From an unidentified bacterial endosymbiont (GTDB lineage Bacteria; Pseudomonadota; Gammaproteobacteria; Enterobacterales; Enterobacteriaceae), in contig NZ_OU963893.1 in the NCBI RefSeq assembly GCF_918797525.1, forward strand, positions 2,046,001 through 2,110,000: 64,000 nt of DNA, in the 5' to 3' direction. Below are positions 36,441 to 46,704 of this stretch, in pieces (positions within the stretch are counted from its first letter, which is position 1; each line of letters opens with the position of its first letter). The notes under the pieces are model-generated. The model worked only from the letters and a program-made list of their open reading frames with translations. It had not been told where the DNA came from and made no database searches. The position numbers and the translations under genes are program-made.

Positions 36441-36465
36441 AAAGGGGCGCTTGCGCCCCTTTTTG
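36441..36465 (+). terminator. Terminator of mipA
   Basis: AAGGGGCGC-TT-GCGCCCCTT hairpin followed by T residues, 33 bp after mipA. Confidence 0.88.
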
Positions 36466-36498
36466 CTTTAGCCTGACGCAAGAACACAGGAGAGTCAT

Positions 36499-36742
36499 AT
36501 GAGCATAAAAAGCGTCACGTTTTCCGGAACACGTCCGCTGCCCGCCATTGGACAAGGCACCTGGTACATGGGTGAAAAGGCGAGTCTACGTCAAACCGAG
36601 GTGAATGCACTGCCTGCGGTCGCAGGCCGGACGCTTGCGTACCGGGCTCATGAACCATCCCGTGGTCAATGAGATTGCCCCTCATCACAATGCCAGCGCC
36701 GTCTATCCCCTCACCCCGGTGGGCGGGGAGCCCTGTCTTTAG
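36499..36742 (+). pseudogene. yeaE: yeaE aldo-keto reductase, internally deleted
   Basis: Starts normally at ATG 36,499 (CAGGAGAG upstream): MSIKSVTFSGTRPLPAIGQG then TWYMGEKAS, the YeaE N-terminus. After about 38 codons it jumps to a REP-like patch (GCAGGCCGGACGCTTGCG, near 36,613) and then to MNHPVVNEIAPHHNASA, which corresponds to about residue 210 of E. coli YeaE. The catalytic Asp/Tyr/Lys region is gone. The product would be non-functional. Its tail overlaps the end of yeaD. Confidence 0.85.
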
Positions 36743-37623
36743 CGCTTCACAATCTTAATTGTCTGCCCTAAGCGTGACGGTTTTTCTTCGCTCGTTTTCT
36801 GCCGCTCAGTCACACAGGCGGTTTCCACACAGACAAAAGTTTTATAACCGTCGTCAGGAATGTCTGCCATACTGACAGAGAGCGCCGGGCCTGGGTTCCA
36901 GCCCACGACATTGCTGTGATGATGGTGAACCACTTCGATACCACGGTTCAATGCGCTGTCGTTAATCATGCTGCAGGCTTCCGGGTGCAGATACACGCGG
37001 TCGGTGCGGTCAGGGAAGGTCTGCACGCCGTCGCTCAGTTTCCCTTCTTTGGCGTTATCTACTTTATCGATAAAGGTATCGCCAAGCCCGCTTACTTTCA
37101 CCGCCTGGATATCACCCACGTTGAAATAGGTGTGCAGGGCGGAAGACGTTTCAAATTCACCGTGCGCTTCCAGTTCAATTTCGCAGGTTTTAGCCAGTTT
37201 AAAGCGGGCGTAGAGGGTGAACTCGTGCGGCCAAAGGGCGCGGGTTTCATCGTTTGCCTGTAGCTCAAAGGTCAGCACCGCACCGTTATCATCTTCATTG
37301 TGCGCTTTTAGCGTCCACTGTTGGTTACGAGCAAAACCGTGTGAAGGCAAACCCTGTTGCGCCGCCGGGCCAAACCACGGCCAGCAAATCGGTACGCCGC
37401 CACGGATCGCCGCCCCTTGTTTGAAAGAGGTTGCATCGCTTAGCCACAAACCCTCTTCTTCGCCTTCTGGTTTCCAGGAGAGCAGGTGGGCACCGTTCAA
37501 CGCAACGGAGGCTTTCACACGCGGGTGATCAACGACGATAATATCGGTACCATCAATCTGACGGCGAGAGAGCACCGGGGTAAGTTGTTCGACTACCGGA
37601 AGTGCAAAAATTTTATTAATCAT
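36739..37623 (-). CDS. yeaD: YeaD, hexose-6-phosphate 1-epimerase-like
   Basis: 294 residues, as in E. coli YeaD. Aldose-1-epimerase superfamily (galactose mutarotase fold) acting on D-hexose 6-phosphates; supports glycolysis next to gapA. Conserved GGVPICWPWFGP, the SHGFAR motif with catalytic His, and FVCVETA with catalytic Glu. Downstream of gapA on the same strand; a terminator lies between them. Confidence 0.95.
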   Translation of the reverse strand: MINKIFALPVVEQLTPVLSRRQIDGTDIIVVDHPRVKASVALNGAHLLSWKPEGEEEGLWLSDATSFKQGAAIRGGVPICWPWFGPAAQQGLPSHGFARNQQWTLKAHNEDDNGAVLTFELQANDETRALWPHEFTLYARFKLAKTCEIELEAHGEFETSSALHTYFNVGDIQAVKVSGLGDTFIDKVDNAKEGKLSDGVQTFPDRTDRVYLHPEACSMINDSALNRGIEVVHHHHSNVVGWNPGPALSVSMADIPDDGYKTFVCVETACVTERQKTSEEKPSRLGQTIKIVKR

Positions 37624-37653
37624 TAAGCAATCCTCTGTCTTGAAGCAATAAAA

Positions 37654-37673
37654 AAGGCGACCGAGGTCGCCTT
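37654..37673 (-). terminator. Terminator of gapA
   Basis: AAGGCGACC-TC-GGTCGCCTT hairpin followed on the minus strand by a T run. It lies 24 bp past the gapA stop and just upstream of yeaD, so yeaD is read through or has its own promoter. Confidence 0.85.
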
Positions 37674-37697
37674 ATTGGATCAATTTCTCATCTCAAC

Positions 37698-39034
<1,337 letters not shown>

Positions 39035-39448
39035 ATGTCGAACCAACGTAACCCTGATGATTTGAAAAAAAACCTCACCGAAATGCAGTTTTACGTAACC
39101 CAGAACCACGGGACTGAACCGCCGTTTACCGGACGATTGCTGCACAATAAGCGGGACGGTGTTTACCATTGCCTCGTGTGTGATGCACCGCTGTTCAGTT
39201 CGCACACGAAATTCGATGCTGGCTGCGGCTGGCCGAGTTTTTACGAGCCAGTGAGCGATGAAGCGATCCGCTATCTGAATGACGCCTCCTACGGCATGGT
39301 CCGCACGGAGATTCGCTGCGGCAAGTGTGATGCTCACCTTGGCCACGTCTTCCCGGATGGCCCCAAGCCAACCGGCGAGCGTTTCTGCGTGAACTCAGCA
39401 TCGATGAGCTTCACCGATGATGAAAACGGCGACCAGACAAAAGGTTGA
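39035..39448 (+). CDS. msrB: Methionine-R-sulfoxide reductase B
   Basis: 137 residues from ATG 39,035. Reduces methionine-R-sulfoxide in proteins. Two CxxC zinc pairs ([16 protein letters not shown]) and the catalytic Cys in [18 protein letters not shown] is the family signature. Matches E. coli MsrB in length. Confidence 0.97.
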   Translation: MSNQRNPDDLKKNLTEMQFYVTQNHGTEPPFTGRLLHNKRDGVYHCLVCDAPLFSSHTKFDAGCGWPSFYEPVSDEAIRYLNDASYGMVRTEIRCGKCDAHLGHVFPDGPKPTGERFCVNSASMSFTDDENGDQTKG

Positions 39449-39489
39449 AAAAACGATTCAGCAAATTATTCCTTTGAAAGGGTGGGATA

Positions 39490-39765
39490 ATGAATATTGA
39501 TGACATGATGAATGGCATGACATTAGACGTTTATCAGCGTCTGGTGACGGCGGTTGAGCTGGGGAAATGGCCGGATGGCGTAGCGCTCACCCCGGCGCAA
39601 AAAGAGAACAGTTTACAGCTGGTCATGTTGTGGCAGGCACGCAACAACACTGATGCCCAGCATATGACTATTGATACACAGGGCCAGATGGTGATGAAGA
39701 GTAAGCGCGAACTGAAAGACGATTTTGGTATCACGCCAAAGCCGATTGCCACCTTTAAATCGTAA
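39490..39765 (+). CDS. yeaC: YeaC, DUF1315 protein
   Basis: 91 residues, close to E. coli YeaC (MNIDDMMNGMTLDVYQRLVT ... LKDDFGITPKPIATFKS). Small cytoplasmic protein of unknown function, 41 bp after msrB on the same strand and preceded by AAAGGGTGGG. Probably co-transcribed with msrB. Confidence 0.93.
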   Translation: MNIDDMMNGMTLDVYQRLVTAVELGKWPDGVALTPAQKENSLQLVMLWQARNNTDAQHMTIDTQGQMVMKSKRELKDDFGITPKPIATFKS

Positions 39766-39777
39766 TCGCGTTAAGTC

Positions 39778-39805
39778 GGCCGGGTAAGCGCTGGCGCTAC
39801 CCGGC
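39778..39805. repeat. REP-like palindrome after yeaC
   Basis: GCCGGGTAAGCG-CTGG-CGCTACCCGGC, the Salmonella-type REP palindrome; lies between the convergent yeaC and chitinase genes. Confidence 0.8.
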
Positions 39806-39814
39806 ACAGCAGGT

Positions 39815-41068
39815 TTAGTGTTTAATTCCCAGCGAATTCGCCAGTTGTTTCGCTAACTGGTTGTTGTCATCTGCGCCATATTCCCAAAACATTGCCCCGG
39901 CAAGGCCTTTCTGTTTGATGTAGTCCGCTTTAATAGCCACGGAGCGCGGGTTTTCGTAAGAGAGGGCAAACAGCGTTTTACCGTCAGCAGACTTCACCGA
40001 CAGCCACGGTACTTTCGCCTGTTCATCCCAGTGCCCGGTAAAGCGCTTCTGCGGGTCGTGTAACAGCTTCGCGACAATATCGTTGTACTTCACGTAGGTA
40101 TCTTTGGTCAGGTCATAGCCGAGCGATTTAAAGAGGCCAATCTCCTGCGGGCCAAAGTAAGGCTGCGTGACTGGATTTTTTTGTGCATCGGCTTTCGTCC
40201 AGTCGATGCCTGGCTCTACTGAACGTTTCGGCACGCGGCCGTAGAAACCGATCCCGAGGTTCATTTGCTGCGGCTTAAGTCCGGCGGCAAGATAGTTGTT
40301 GACCACAAAATCGACGCTGTATTTATCCGCTGCGGCAACGGTTGGCCAGGCGCTGGAGTCATACAGGTTTGAATTAAAGTACTGAGTGCCGTAGGCCATG
40401 TCGTAGGTCATCAGGTTGATATAGTCGAGCAGCGGCGCGATCGCCTTAACATCCACCCAGCTTTTAGGACTTTGTGCATTCGCGCCGACGGCAATGGTGA
40501 CCAGCTTTTTATGGCCGAAAGCGTCGCGCATCTCTTTTAGCAGGGCGGTGAAGTTATCCCGGTCCGCAGGCTGACTGGCGACCAGCCCCCAGGCACCGTT
40601 TACCGGATACTCCCAGTCAAGGTCGATTCCGTCCAGCGCGTATTTATCGACGATCGCCTGTGCTGAGCGGATGAACACCGCGCGCGTCTCTTTGGTAGCA
40701 GCCGCCCCTGAAAAACCACGCGCCCCCCAGCCGCCGACGGAGAGGAGTACTTTCAGATTCGGATTTTGTTTACGCAGGGTCGGGATTAAGGCGAGGTCGG
40801 ACGCCACTTTTGGCGACAGCCAGATTTGATGCAGCTTCGCCGGATCTTTCAGCGTGGCGTTGGTTTCGTCCTTCTCATTGTTATACACCAGGCCGAACGA
40901 GTAGTTCAGGTGGGTTATCTGACGCACGTCGAGTGAATTAATATCGCCACCCGGCCCGGCAGTGACATCGCCACCGCCGTTAAAATAACCCACAGACATC
41001 AGGCTACTGGCGCAAGCGATTGAGGTGCAAAACAGGGGTAATACTGCCAACATGGGCAAACGTTTCAT
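39815..41068 (-). CDS. Family 18 chitinase, secreted
   Basis: 417 residues from ATG 41,068 (GAGGAACATGT upstream); the longer frame is not credible, since it lacks a site and would bury the signal peptide MKRLPMLAVLPLFCTSIACA. A single GH18 barrel: VLLSVGGWG, the catalytic LDGIDLDWEYP (DxxDxDxE, Glu proton donor), YINLMTYD, and FWEYGADD at the end. It has no separate chitin-binding module. It would cleave chitin or GlcNAc-containing glycans in the periplasm or outside. In Salmonella, GH18 enzymes also modify host glycans. It sits between yeaC and pncA, flanked on both sides by REP-like palindromes; E. coli has no such gene here. Confidence 0.93.
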   Translation of the reverse strand: MKRLPMLAVLPLFCTSIACASSLMSVGYFNGGGDVTAGPGGDINSLDVRQITHLNYSFGLVYNNEKDETNATLKDPAKLHQIWLSPKVASDLALIPTLRKQNPNLKVLLSVGGWGARGFSGAAATKETRAVFIRSAQAIVDKYALDGIDLDWEYPVNGAWGLVASQPADRDNFTALLKEMRDAFGHKKLVTIAVGANAQSPKSWVDVKAIAPLLDYINLMTYDMAYGTQYFNSNLYDSSAWPTVAAADKYSVDFVVNNYLAAGLKPQQMNLGIGFYGRVPKRSVEPGIDWTKADAQKNPVTQPYFGPQEIGLFKSLGYDLTKDTYVKYNDIVAKLLHDPQKRFTGHWDEQAKVPWLSVKSADGKTLFALSYENPRSVAIKADYIKQKGLAGAMFWEYGADDNNQLAKQLANSLGIKH

Positions 41069-41202
41069 ACATGTTCCTCTTTGACTAATTAAAAATAACC
41101 ACGCCACAGAAAGGCGTGGCGAAAAAAAGCCTGAAGAGAATAACATTACCGTTTCGCCTACGATGCGAGGGAGTTCACTGTATGGGGATTGCGCGGGGAA
41201 TA

Positions 41203-41229
41203 GCCGGGTAAGCGTTTTCATCACCCGGC
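41203..41229. repeat. REP-like palindrome between pncA and the chitinase
   Basis: GCCGGGTAAGCG-TTT-TCATCACCCGGC, similar to the copy at 39,778; the chitinase gene lies between the two. Confidence 0.75.
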
Positions 41230-41237
41230 ATAAAAAA

Positions 41238-41879
41238 CTACGCCTGCGTTTCCAGCCAGTCTTCGAGCGTATAGAGCGTAGCGCCCTCGCTGGCCATGCC
41301 CATAAACGCCAGGGCGCTGTCCTGCGGTTGGATATTCACTCCGCGGCAGCCGTCGGTGATGACGTTGACGGTATAACCCAGTTTTAGCGCATCCAGCACG
41401 CTAAACTTGACGCAGTAGTCAGTGGCCAGACCCAGCACAATCAACTCTGTGATCTCACGGTGACGTAACCATCCATCCAGCGCCGTTTGCTGTCGATGTC
41501 CGTTATCGAAAAAGGCGCTATAGCTGTCGATCGCCGGGTTTTCCCCTTTATAAAACACGGCATCGATGGCTTTCTGTTCCAGCAGCGGGTGCAGCTCTGC
41601 GCCCGGCGTCTGTTGCACGCAGTGATCGGGCCAGAAGGTTTGCGCCAGGCCGTTAAGCTCACCCTGATGATAAGGCTCAACGCCCTGCAGACGGGCAAAG
41701 CTGCCGTGGCCAGCAGGGTGCCAGTCCTGGCTTGCGACAACCGCTTCACCGCGCGCTTTACACCATGCAATCAGCGTATTTGCCACGTCAACCGTGCTGT
41801 CACCTTCAGCTACGGCCAGCGCGCCGCCCGCGCAAAAATCATTTTGCAAATCGACCAGTAACAGGGCGCGTTGCTTCAT
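41238..41879 (-). CDS. pncA: Nicotinamidase
   Basis: 213 residues, the E. coli length. Hydrolyses nicotinamide to nicotinate in NAD salvage; also deamidates pyrazinamide. Conserved VDLQNDFCAGGALAV with catalytic Asp10, the metal site HPAGHGSFA, the Lys in VFYKGENP, and the nucleophile GLATDYCVKFSVLDA (Cys156). Follows ansA with a 9-bp gap, so probably one operon. Confidence 0.97.
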   Translation of the reverse strand: MKQRALLLVDLQNDFCAGGALAVAEGDSTVDVANTLIAWCKARGEAVVASQDWHPAGHGSFARLQGVEPYHQGELNGLAQTFWPDHCVQQTPGAELHPLLEQKAIDAVFYKGENPAIDSYSAFFDNGHRQQTALDGWLRHREITELIVLGLATDYCVKFSVLDALKLGYTVNVITDGCRGVNIQPQDSALAFMGMASEGATLYTLEDWLETQA

Positions 41880-41888
41880 GGGGGCTCC

Positions 41889-42905
41889 TTATTCGTCCGG
41901 GGTCAGTTCACCGCGCAGATTTTGCATCATGGCGCGGCGAATAGACTGAATATCGAGGTTCTGACTCAGTAAATAGTGAAGTTTAGTCAGCGTTGCCTCG
42001 ACGGTCATATCGAAACCGCTAATGACACCGGCATGCGCCAGCGCGTTCCCGGTGGCATAACCGCCCATATTGACCTTGCCAGACATGCACTGTGTCAGGT
42101 TCACCACCACAATCCCTCGCTCGCTCGCGGCCTGAAGCTCCTTCAGGAACTCACCGTTCTGCGGCGCGTTACCGACGCCGTATGAGCGCAAAATGAGCGC
42201 TTTTACCGGCTGGCGCAGGAAGTTACGCACCACGTCGGCGGAAATGCCCGGGTAGATCGTCACCACGCCAATCGGCTGCGGGGTGATAGGATGAACAACC
42301 AGCTCGCCTGCCGTATTGGGAGCAGGCGGGGTGCCCAGACGACGAATATGGATCCCCGCTTCCAGCAGCGGTTGCAGGTTCGGTGAGGCAAAGGCATCAA
42401 AACCATCGGCGTGCGCTTTCGTTGTGCGGTTGCCGCGATACAGACGATTGTTGAAAAACAACGAGACTTCGTTGATCGGGTAATTAGCCGCCACATACAG
42501 CGAGTTCAGCAAATTAATCTGCCCGTCAGAGCGCAGTTCCGCCAGCGGGATTTGCGAACCGGTGACGATCACCGGCTTGCCGAGGTTCTCCAGCATGAAG
42601 GAGAGGGCCGAGGCGGTAAACGCCATGGTGTCAGTACCATGCAGGATCACGAAACCATCGTAATGGTCATAATGGGCTTTAATATCATCTGCGATATGCT
42701 GCCAGTCTTCTGGCGTCATATCGGAAGAGTCCATCAGCGGTTGATACTCGTGAATGGTGAAGTCAGGCATCTCCGGGCGATGGAATTCTGGCATTAGCGC
42801 AAGCTGACGCTGCAGGTGGCCGGAGACGGGAATATAGCCATTTTCAGAACGCTGCATACCGATGGTACCGCCGGTATAGGCCACATAAATCGATTTCTTC
42901 TGCAT
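41889..42905 (-). CDS. ansA: Asparaginase I (cytoplasmic)
   Basis: 338 residues, the E. coli length. Hydrolyses L-asparagine to aspartate and ammonia. N-terminal nucleophile motif YTGGTIGM, and HGTDTMAFTASALSFMLE with the second catalytic Thr. No signal peptide, which separates it from periplasmic AnsB. First gene of ansA-pncA. Confidence 0.97.
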   Translation of the reverse strand: MQKKSIYVAYTGGTIGMQRSENGYIPVSGHLQRQLALMPEFHRPEMPDFTIHEYQPLMDSSDMTPEDWQHIADDIKAHYDHYDGFVILHGTDTMAFTASALSFMLENLGKPVIVTGSQIPLAELRSDGQINLLNSLYVAANYPINEVSLFFNNRLYRGNRTTKAHADGFDAFASPNLQPLLEAGIHIRRLGTPPAPNTAGELVVHPITPQPIGVVTIYPGISADVVRNFLRQPVKALILRSYGVGNAPQNGEFLKELQAASERGIVVVNLTQCMSGKVNMGGYATGNALAHAGVISGFDMTVEATLTKLHYLLSQNLDIQSIRRAMMQNLRGELTPDE

Positions 42906-42937
42906 GATAGTGAGTTCTTGGGCTTCAAAGAAAAAAT

Positions 42938-42959
42938 CCCCTCATCACGCGATGAGGGG
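42938..42959 (-). terminator. Terminator of sppA
   Basis: CCCCTCATC-ACGC-GATGAGGGG hairpin followed on the minus strand by a T run; lies between sppA and ansA. Confidence 0.85.
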
Positions 42960-42966
42960 ACGGGGT

Positions 42967-44823
42967 TTAATGCACGTTTGCGCAGGTCAGGCAAAATGCG
43001 TAACGGCTTTGAGGATCGTTAAAGGCGGCGAGCTTGTCGCTTTCCGCTTTCATTGCTTTTGCGGCCGTCGCGACGGGGGCGGGCAGATACGCCTGCACTG
43101 CCTCCGGCAGCATTGCGCGAACAGTGCCGGACATGCTGTTCAGGACCCTATCAAAGAACGACGGTTCATCCTGGTAATACTCAATATGCCACTGTTTGAG
43201 TTTCGCAAGCTCAGCGGCCTTTTTCACCGCGTCATCAAAGTCGCCCAGGTTGTCCACCAGGCCATTGTTCTTCGCATCCTGTCCGGTCCAGACGTGGCCC
43301 TGAGCAATCTTATCTATCTGCTGAGGCGTCTTTTTACGGGCGTCAGCAACCAGTGTGATAAAGCGCTTATAACCGTTCTCAATGCTCAACTGCATCATCT
43401 CGGCCACTTCCGGCGGCAGGGATTTGGTCACAGACACATCCGCCAGCGGCGAAGTTGCAACGCCGTCAGTGTGCACGCCCAGGTAATCAAGGCTGTTTTC
43501 GACGGTGTTGATCACCCCGAAGATACCAATTGAACCAGTCAGAGTGGCTGGGCTGGCGACAATATAGTTCGCGGGTGTTGAGATCCAGTAACCACCGGAT
43601 GCCGCCATCCCACCCATGGAGACCACTACCGGCTTATTCGCGGCGCGCGCGGCAGCCAGTTCAGCACGGATTACTTCCGAGGCGCTGACGCTGCCGCCAG
43701 GGCTGTTTACGCGCAGGACAATGGCCTTCACCTGTGGATCAAGACGCGCGTCACGGATTTGCGCTGCGGTCGTATCTCCTCCGACGTTACCCGGTGTCTC
43801 CGGACCATCCATGATAGCGCCATTGGCAAAGATCACCGCGACGCTGTTACCCGTGTCGTCCGGTTTTTTGGTCGTATAATCGTAGAGGCTAATCGCGCTG
43901 TAGTTTTTATCTTCTTTGCTCCAGCCAAATTGTTTGGTCAGCGATTTTTCAACATCCGCACCGGTGCCCAGCGCATCAACCAGCTTGTTGTTCAGCGCGT
44001 ATTGTGCGGTATCGCCATCAACTTTGCGCAGACCGTCCAGCACGCCGCGCGCGCCCGGGAAGAGCTGCTCAGTGGTGATTTGACGGTTAGCGGCTACGGT
44101 CTGGAGGTAGTTCTGCCACAGCTCGCCAATCCAGCGGCTATCCGCTTCGCGAGCGGCAGGGGACATATCGTCACGGATAAACGGCTCAACGGCTGATTTG
44201 TACGTCCCCACGCGGAAGACGTGGGTACTGACTTTCAGCTTATCAAGCAGAGATTTGTAGTACAGACCATGGGTGGCAAAGCCGTGCAGATCCACCGTAC
44301 CCTGCGGCGAGAGCCAGATTTTATTGGCAAAGCTCGCCAGATAGTATTGCCCCTGGCTGTAGCTGTCGCCCACGGCAATCACCGGTTTACCGCTGTCGCG
44401 GAATTCACGCAGCGCTTTACCGATGTACTGCATGGACGGCTGGTCGCCTCCGGCAAAATCTTTCAGATCCAGCACGATACCAGTAATGTTGCGGTCATCT
44501 TTGGCCTGACGAATAATCTCAACGATATCAAACAGGGAGTTTTCCTGCAGGCGATCTGACGTGGCGCCGAACAACTGGCGACCAATCACCCCCAGCCGAT
44601 TGCTGGTGGAGGGTTTATCAACAATCACGCCGGTGATGTCGAGCAGTAACGCCCCGCGTGTCGAATGTTGCGCCTGGTTGGCGTTGCTGATGTGCATCCA
44701 GATGCCCACACAAACCAGAACGAGGAAGATGAAAAAGAGGTTCATCACCAGGTTGCGGACGAAGTTGAGCAGTCGCCACGTCCATTTAAAGAAACCGGCA
44801 AAGATTCGCCAAAGGGTGTGCAT
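42967..44823 (-). CDS. sppA: Signal peptide peptidase A (protease IV)
   Basis: 618 residues, as in E. coli. Inner-membrane tetrameric Ser/Lys protease that degrades cleaved signal peptides. N-terminal membrane anchor ([20 protein letters not shown]). Two S49 domains; the nucleophile Ser is in [15 protein letters not shown] in the C-terminal domain, and the Lys is in the N-terminal one. Opposite strand to ydjA. Confidence 0.97.
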   Translation of the reverse strand: MHTLWRIFAGFFKWTWRLLNFVRNLVMNLFFIFLVLVCVGIWMHISNANQAQHSTRGALLLDITGVIVDKPSTSNRLGVIGRQLFGATSDRLQENSLFDIVEIIRQAKDDRNITGIVLDLKDFAGGDQPSMQYIGKALREFRDSGKPVIAVGDSYSQGQYYLASFANKIWLSPQGTVDLHGFATHGLYYKSLLDKLKVSTHVFRVGTYKSAVEPFIRDDMSPAAREADSRWIGELWQNYLQTVAANRQITTEQLFPGARGVLDGLRKVDGDTAQYALNNKLVDALGTGADVEKSLTKQFGWSKEDKNYSAISLYDYTTKKPDDTGNSVAVIFANGAIMDGPETPGNVGGDTTAAQIRDARLDPQVKAIVLRVNSPGGSVSASEVIRAELAAARAANKPVVVSMGGMAASGGYWISTPANYIVASPATLTGSIGIFGVINTVENSLDYLGVHTDGVATSPLADVSVTKSLPPEVAEMMQLSIENGYKRFITLVADARKKTPQQIDKIAQGHVWTGQDAKNNGLVDNLGDFDDAVKKAAELAKLKQWHIEYYQDEPSFFDRVLNSMSGTVRAMLPEAVQAYLPAPVATAAKAMKAESDKLAAFNDPQSRYAFCLTCANVH

Positions 44824-44988
44824 GTATTCTCCCTAACCAAAATGACTGTTTCCGTCGCCACAGGACGGTAATGTGCGGTTATCGTAATGACCCAACCGCC
44901 ACTTGTCAGCAGGAATCGCCTGCTGCGCTGTAACAAAATCTGCTGTCGTGTTAATTTTATGAGTAAATTTCAAAAAAGGAGTTAACTA

Positions 44989-45540
44989 ATGGACGCACTC
45001 GAACTGCTTGTTAACCGCCGTAGCGCGTCACGTCTGGCCGAACCTGCGCCCGCGGGCGAGCAACTGGAAAATATTCTGCGCGCCGGTTTACGTGCCCCCG
45101 ATCATGGCACACTTCAGCCGTGGCATTTCTTTATTATCGAAGGTGAAGGCCGCGATCGTTTCAGTCAACTGCTGGAACAGGGGGCAATCTCGGCGGGCCA
45201 GGATGAAAAAGGCATCGACAAAGCCCGCAATGCGCCGTTCCGTGCGCCCATGATTATCGCGGTAGTGGCGAAATGCCAGCCCGAACATAACGTACCGGTC
45301 TGGGAACAGGAAATGTCCGCAGGCTGCGCGGTGATGGCAATGCAAATGGCCGCGGTGGCACAAGGTTTCAACGGCATCTGGCGTAGCGGCCCGCTAACGG
45401 AAAGTGCGGTCGTCCGCGCAGGCTTATCCTGCGGCGAGCACGATAAAATTGTTGGTTTGCTTTATCTTGGCACGCCCCAGCTTAAGGCATCCAGCACCGT
45501 TCGCGTGCCGGATACTACCCCTTTCGTCAGCCGGTTCTGA
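44989..45540 (+). CDS. ydjA: YdjA nitroreductase-family oxidoreductase
   Basis: 183 residues, the E. coli length. FMN-dependent minimal nitroreductase: [32 protein letters not shown] and [16 protein letters not shown], with LLYLGTP near the end. Preceded by AAAGGAGTTAACTA. A stem-loop (45,555-45,594) separates it from selD. Confidence 0.95.
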   Translation: MDALELLVNRRSASRLAEPAPAGEQLENILRAGLRAPDHGTLQPWHFFIIEGEGRDRFSQLLEQGAISAGQDEKGIDKARNAPFRAPMIIAVVAKCQPEHNVPVWEQEMSAGCAVMAMQMAAVAQGFNGIWRSGPLTESAVVRAGLSCGEHDKIVGLLYLGTPQLKASSTVRVPDTTPFVSRF

Positions 45541-45554
45541 TAACGTGCGCTAAA

Positions 45555-45594
45555 CTGTCTGGATTCTGAGCAACTGCCGCAGAATTCAGACAGT
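45555..45594 (+). terminator. Stem-loop between ydjA and selD
   Basis: CTGTCTG-GATTCTG ... CAGAATT-CAGACAG, long imperfect stem 15 bp after ydjA; no strong T run follows. Confidence 0.5.
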
Positions 45595-45656
45595 CAGACT
45601 TACCTCTTTAAGGAATGAGCGCTACCATAGCGCGAATGCAATGACAGGAGATGTCC

Positions 45657-46700
45657 ATGAGCGAGCAAACTATTCGTTTAACGCAGTACAGCCACGGAGC
45701 CGGTTGCGGTTGTAAAATTTCCCCGAAAGTGCTGGAAACCATCCTGCACAGCGAACAGGCGAAGTTTGTCGACCCGAACCTGCTTGTCGGCAATGAAACG
45801 CGAGACGATGCCGCAGTGTATGATTTAGGTAACGGCACCAGCATTATCAGCACCACTGACTTCTTTATGCCGATTGTCGACAATCCGTTTGATTTCGGGC
45901 GTATCGCGGCGACCAACGCCATCAGCGATATCTTTGCCATGGGCGGAAAACCGATCATGGCGATCGCTATTCTGGGCTGGCCTATCAACACCCTTGCGCC
46001 TGAAATCGCCCGCGATGTGATTGAGGGTGGGCGCTTCGCCTGTCAGCAGGCGGGAATTGCGCTGGCCGGCGGTCATTCTATCGATGCCCCTGAACCTATT
46101 TTTGGTCTGGCGGTCACGGGCGTTGTCCCAACCGAGCGCGTAAAACGTAACAGCACCGCGCAGGCGGGCTGCAGGCTTTTCCTGACCAAACCGCTGGGTA
46201 TTGGCGTGCTGACGACCGCCGAGAAAAAATCGCTGCTTAAGCCTGAACATCAGGGGCTGGCGACAGACGTAATGTGCCAGATGAACCTGGCGGGTGCCGC
46301 GTTCGCGAATATCGAAGGCGTAAAGGCGATGACTGACGTGACCGGTTTTGGCCTGCTGGGGCATCTTTCAGAAGTCTGCCAGGGCGCTGGCGTACAGGCA
46401 CAGGTCTGGTATCAGGACGTACCCAAGCTGCCGGGCGTAGAAGCCTATATTGCGCAAGGTGCAGTGCCGGGGGGGACGCAACGTAACTATGCCAGCTATG
46501 GGCACCTGATGGGGGATATGCCGGAAGAGTGGCGTAATCTCTTGTGCGATCCGCAAACCTCCGGCGGTCTGCTGCTGGCGGTCACGCCAGAATCTGAAGC
46601 CGAAGTCCTGGCAACGGCCGCTGAATTCGGCATCATCCTTGCGGCGATCGGCGAGCTGGTGACCGCGCGAGGCGGCCGTCCGATGATTGAGATCCGTTAA
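45657..46700 (+). CDS. selD: Selenophosphate synthetase
   Basis: 347 residues from ATG 45,657, the E. coli length (an in-frame ATG two codons earlier is weaker). Makes selenophosphate from selenide and ATP for Sec-tRNA and selenouridine. Catalytic Cys17 in [12 protein letters not shown] (Cys form, not Sec), and Lys20. [20 protein letters not shown] and GGHSID are conserved AIRS-family elements. Five bases upstream of topB. Confidence 0.97.
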   Translation: MSEQTIRLTQYSHGAGCGCKISPKVLETILHSEQAKFVDPNLLVGNETRDDAAVYDLGNGTSIISTTDFFMPIVDNPFDFGRIAATNAISDIFAMGGKPIMAIAILGWPINTLAPEIARDVIEGGRFACQQAGIALAGGHSIDAPEPIFGLAVTGVVPTERVKRNSTAQAGCRLFLTKPLGIGVLTTAEKKSLLKPEHQGLATDVMCQMNLAGAAFANIEGVKAMTDVTGFGLLGHLSEVCQGAGVQAQVWYQDVPKLPGVEAYIAQGAVPGGTQRNYASYGHLMGDMPEEWRNLLCDPQTSGGLLLAVTPESEAEVLATAAEFGIILAAIGELVTARGGRPMIEIR

Positions 46701-46704
46701 TTCG

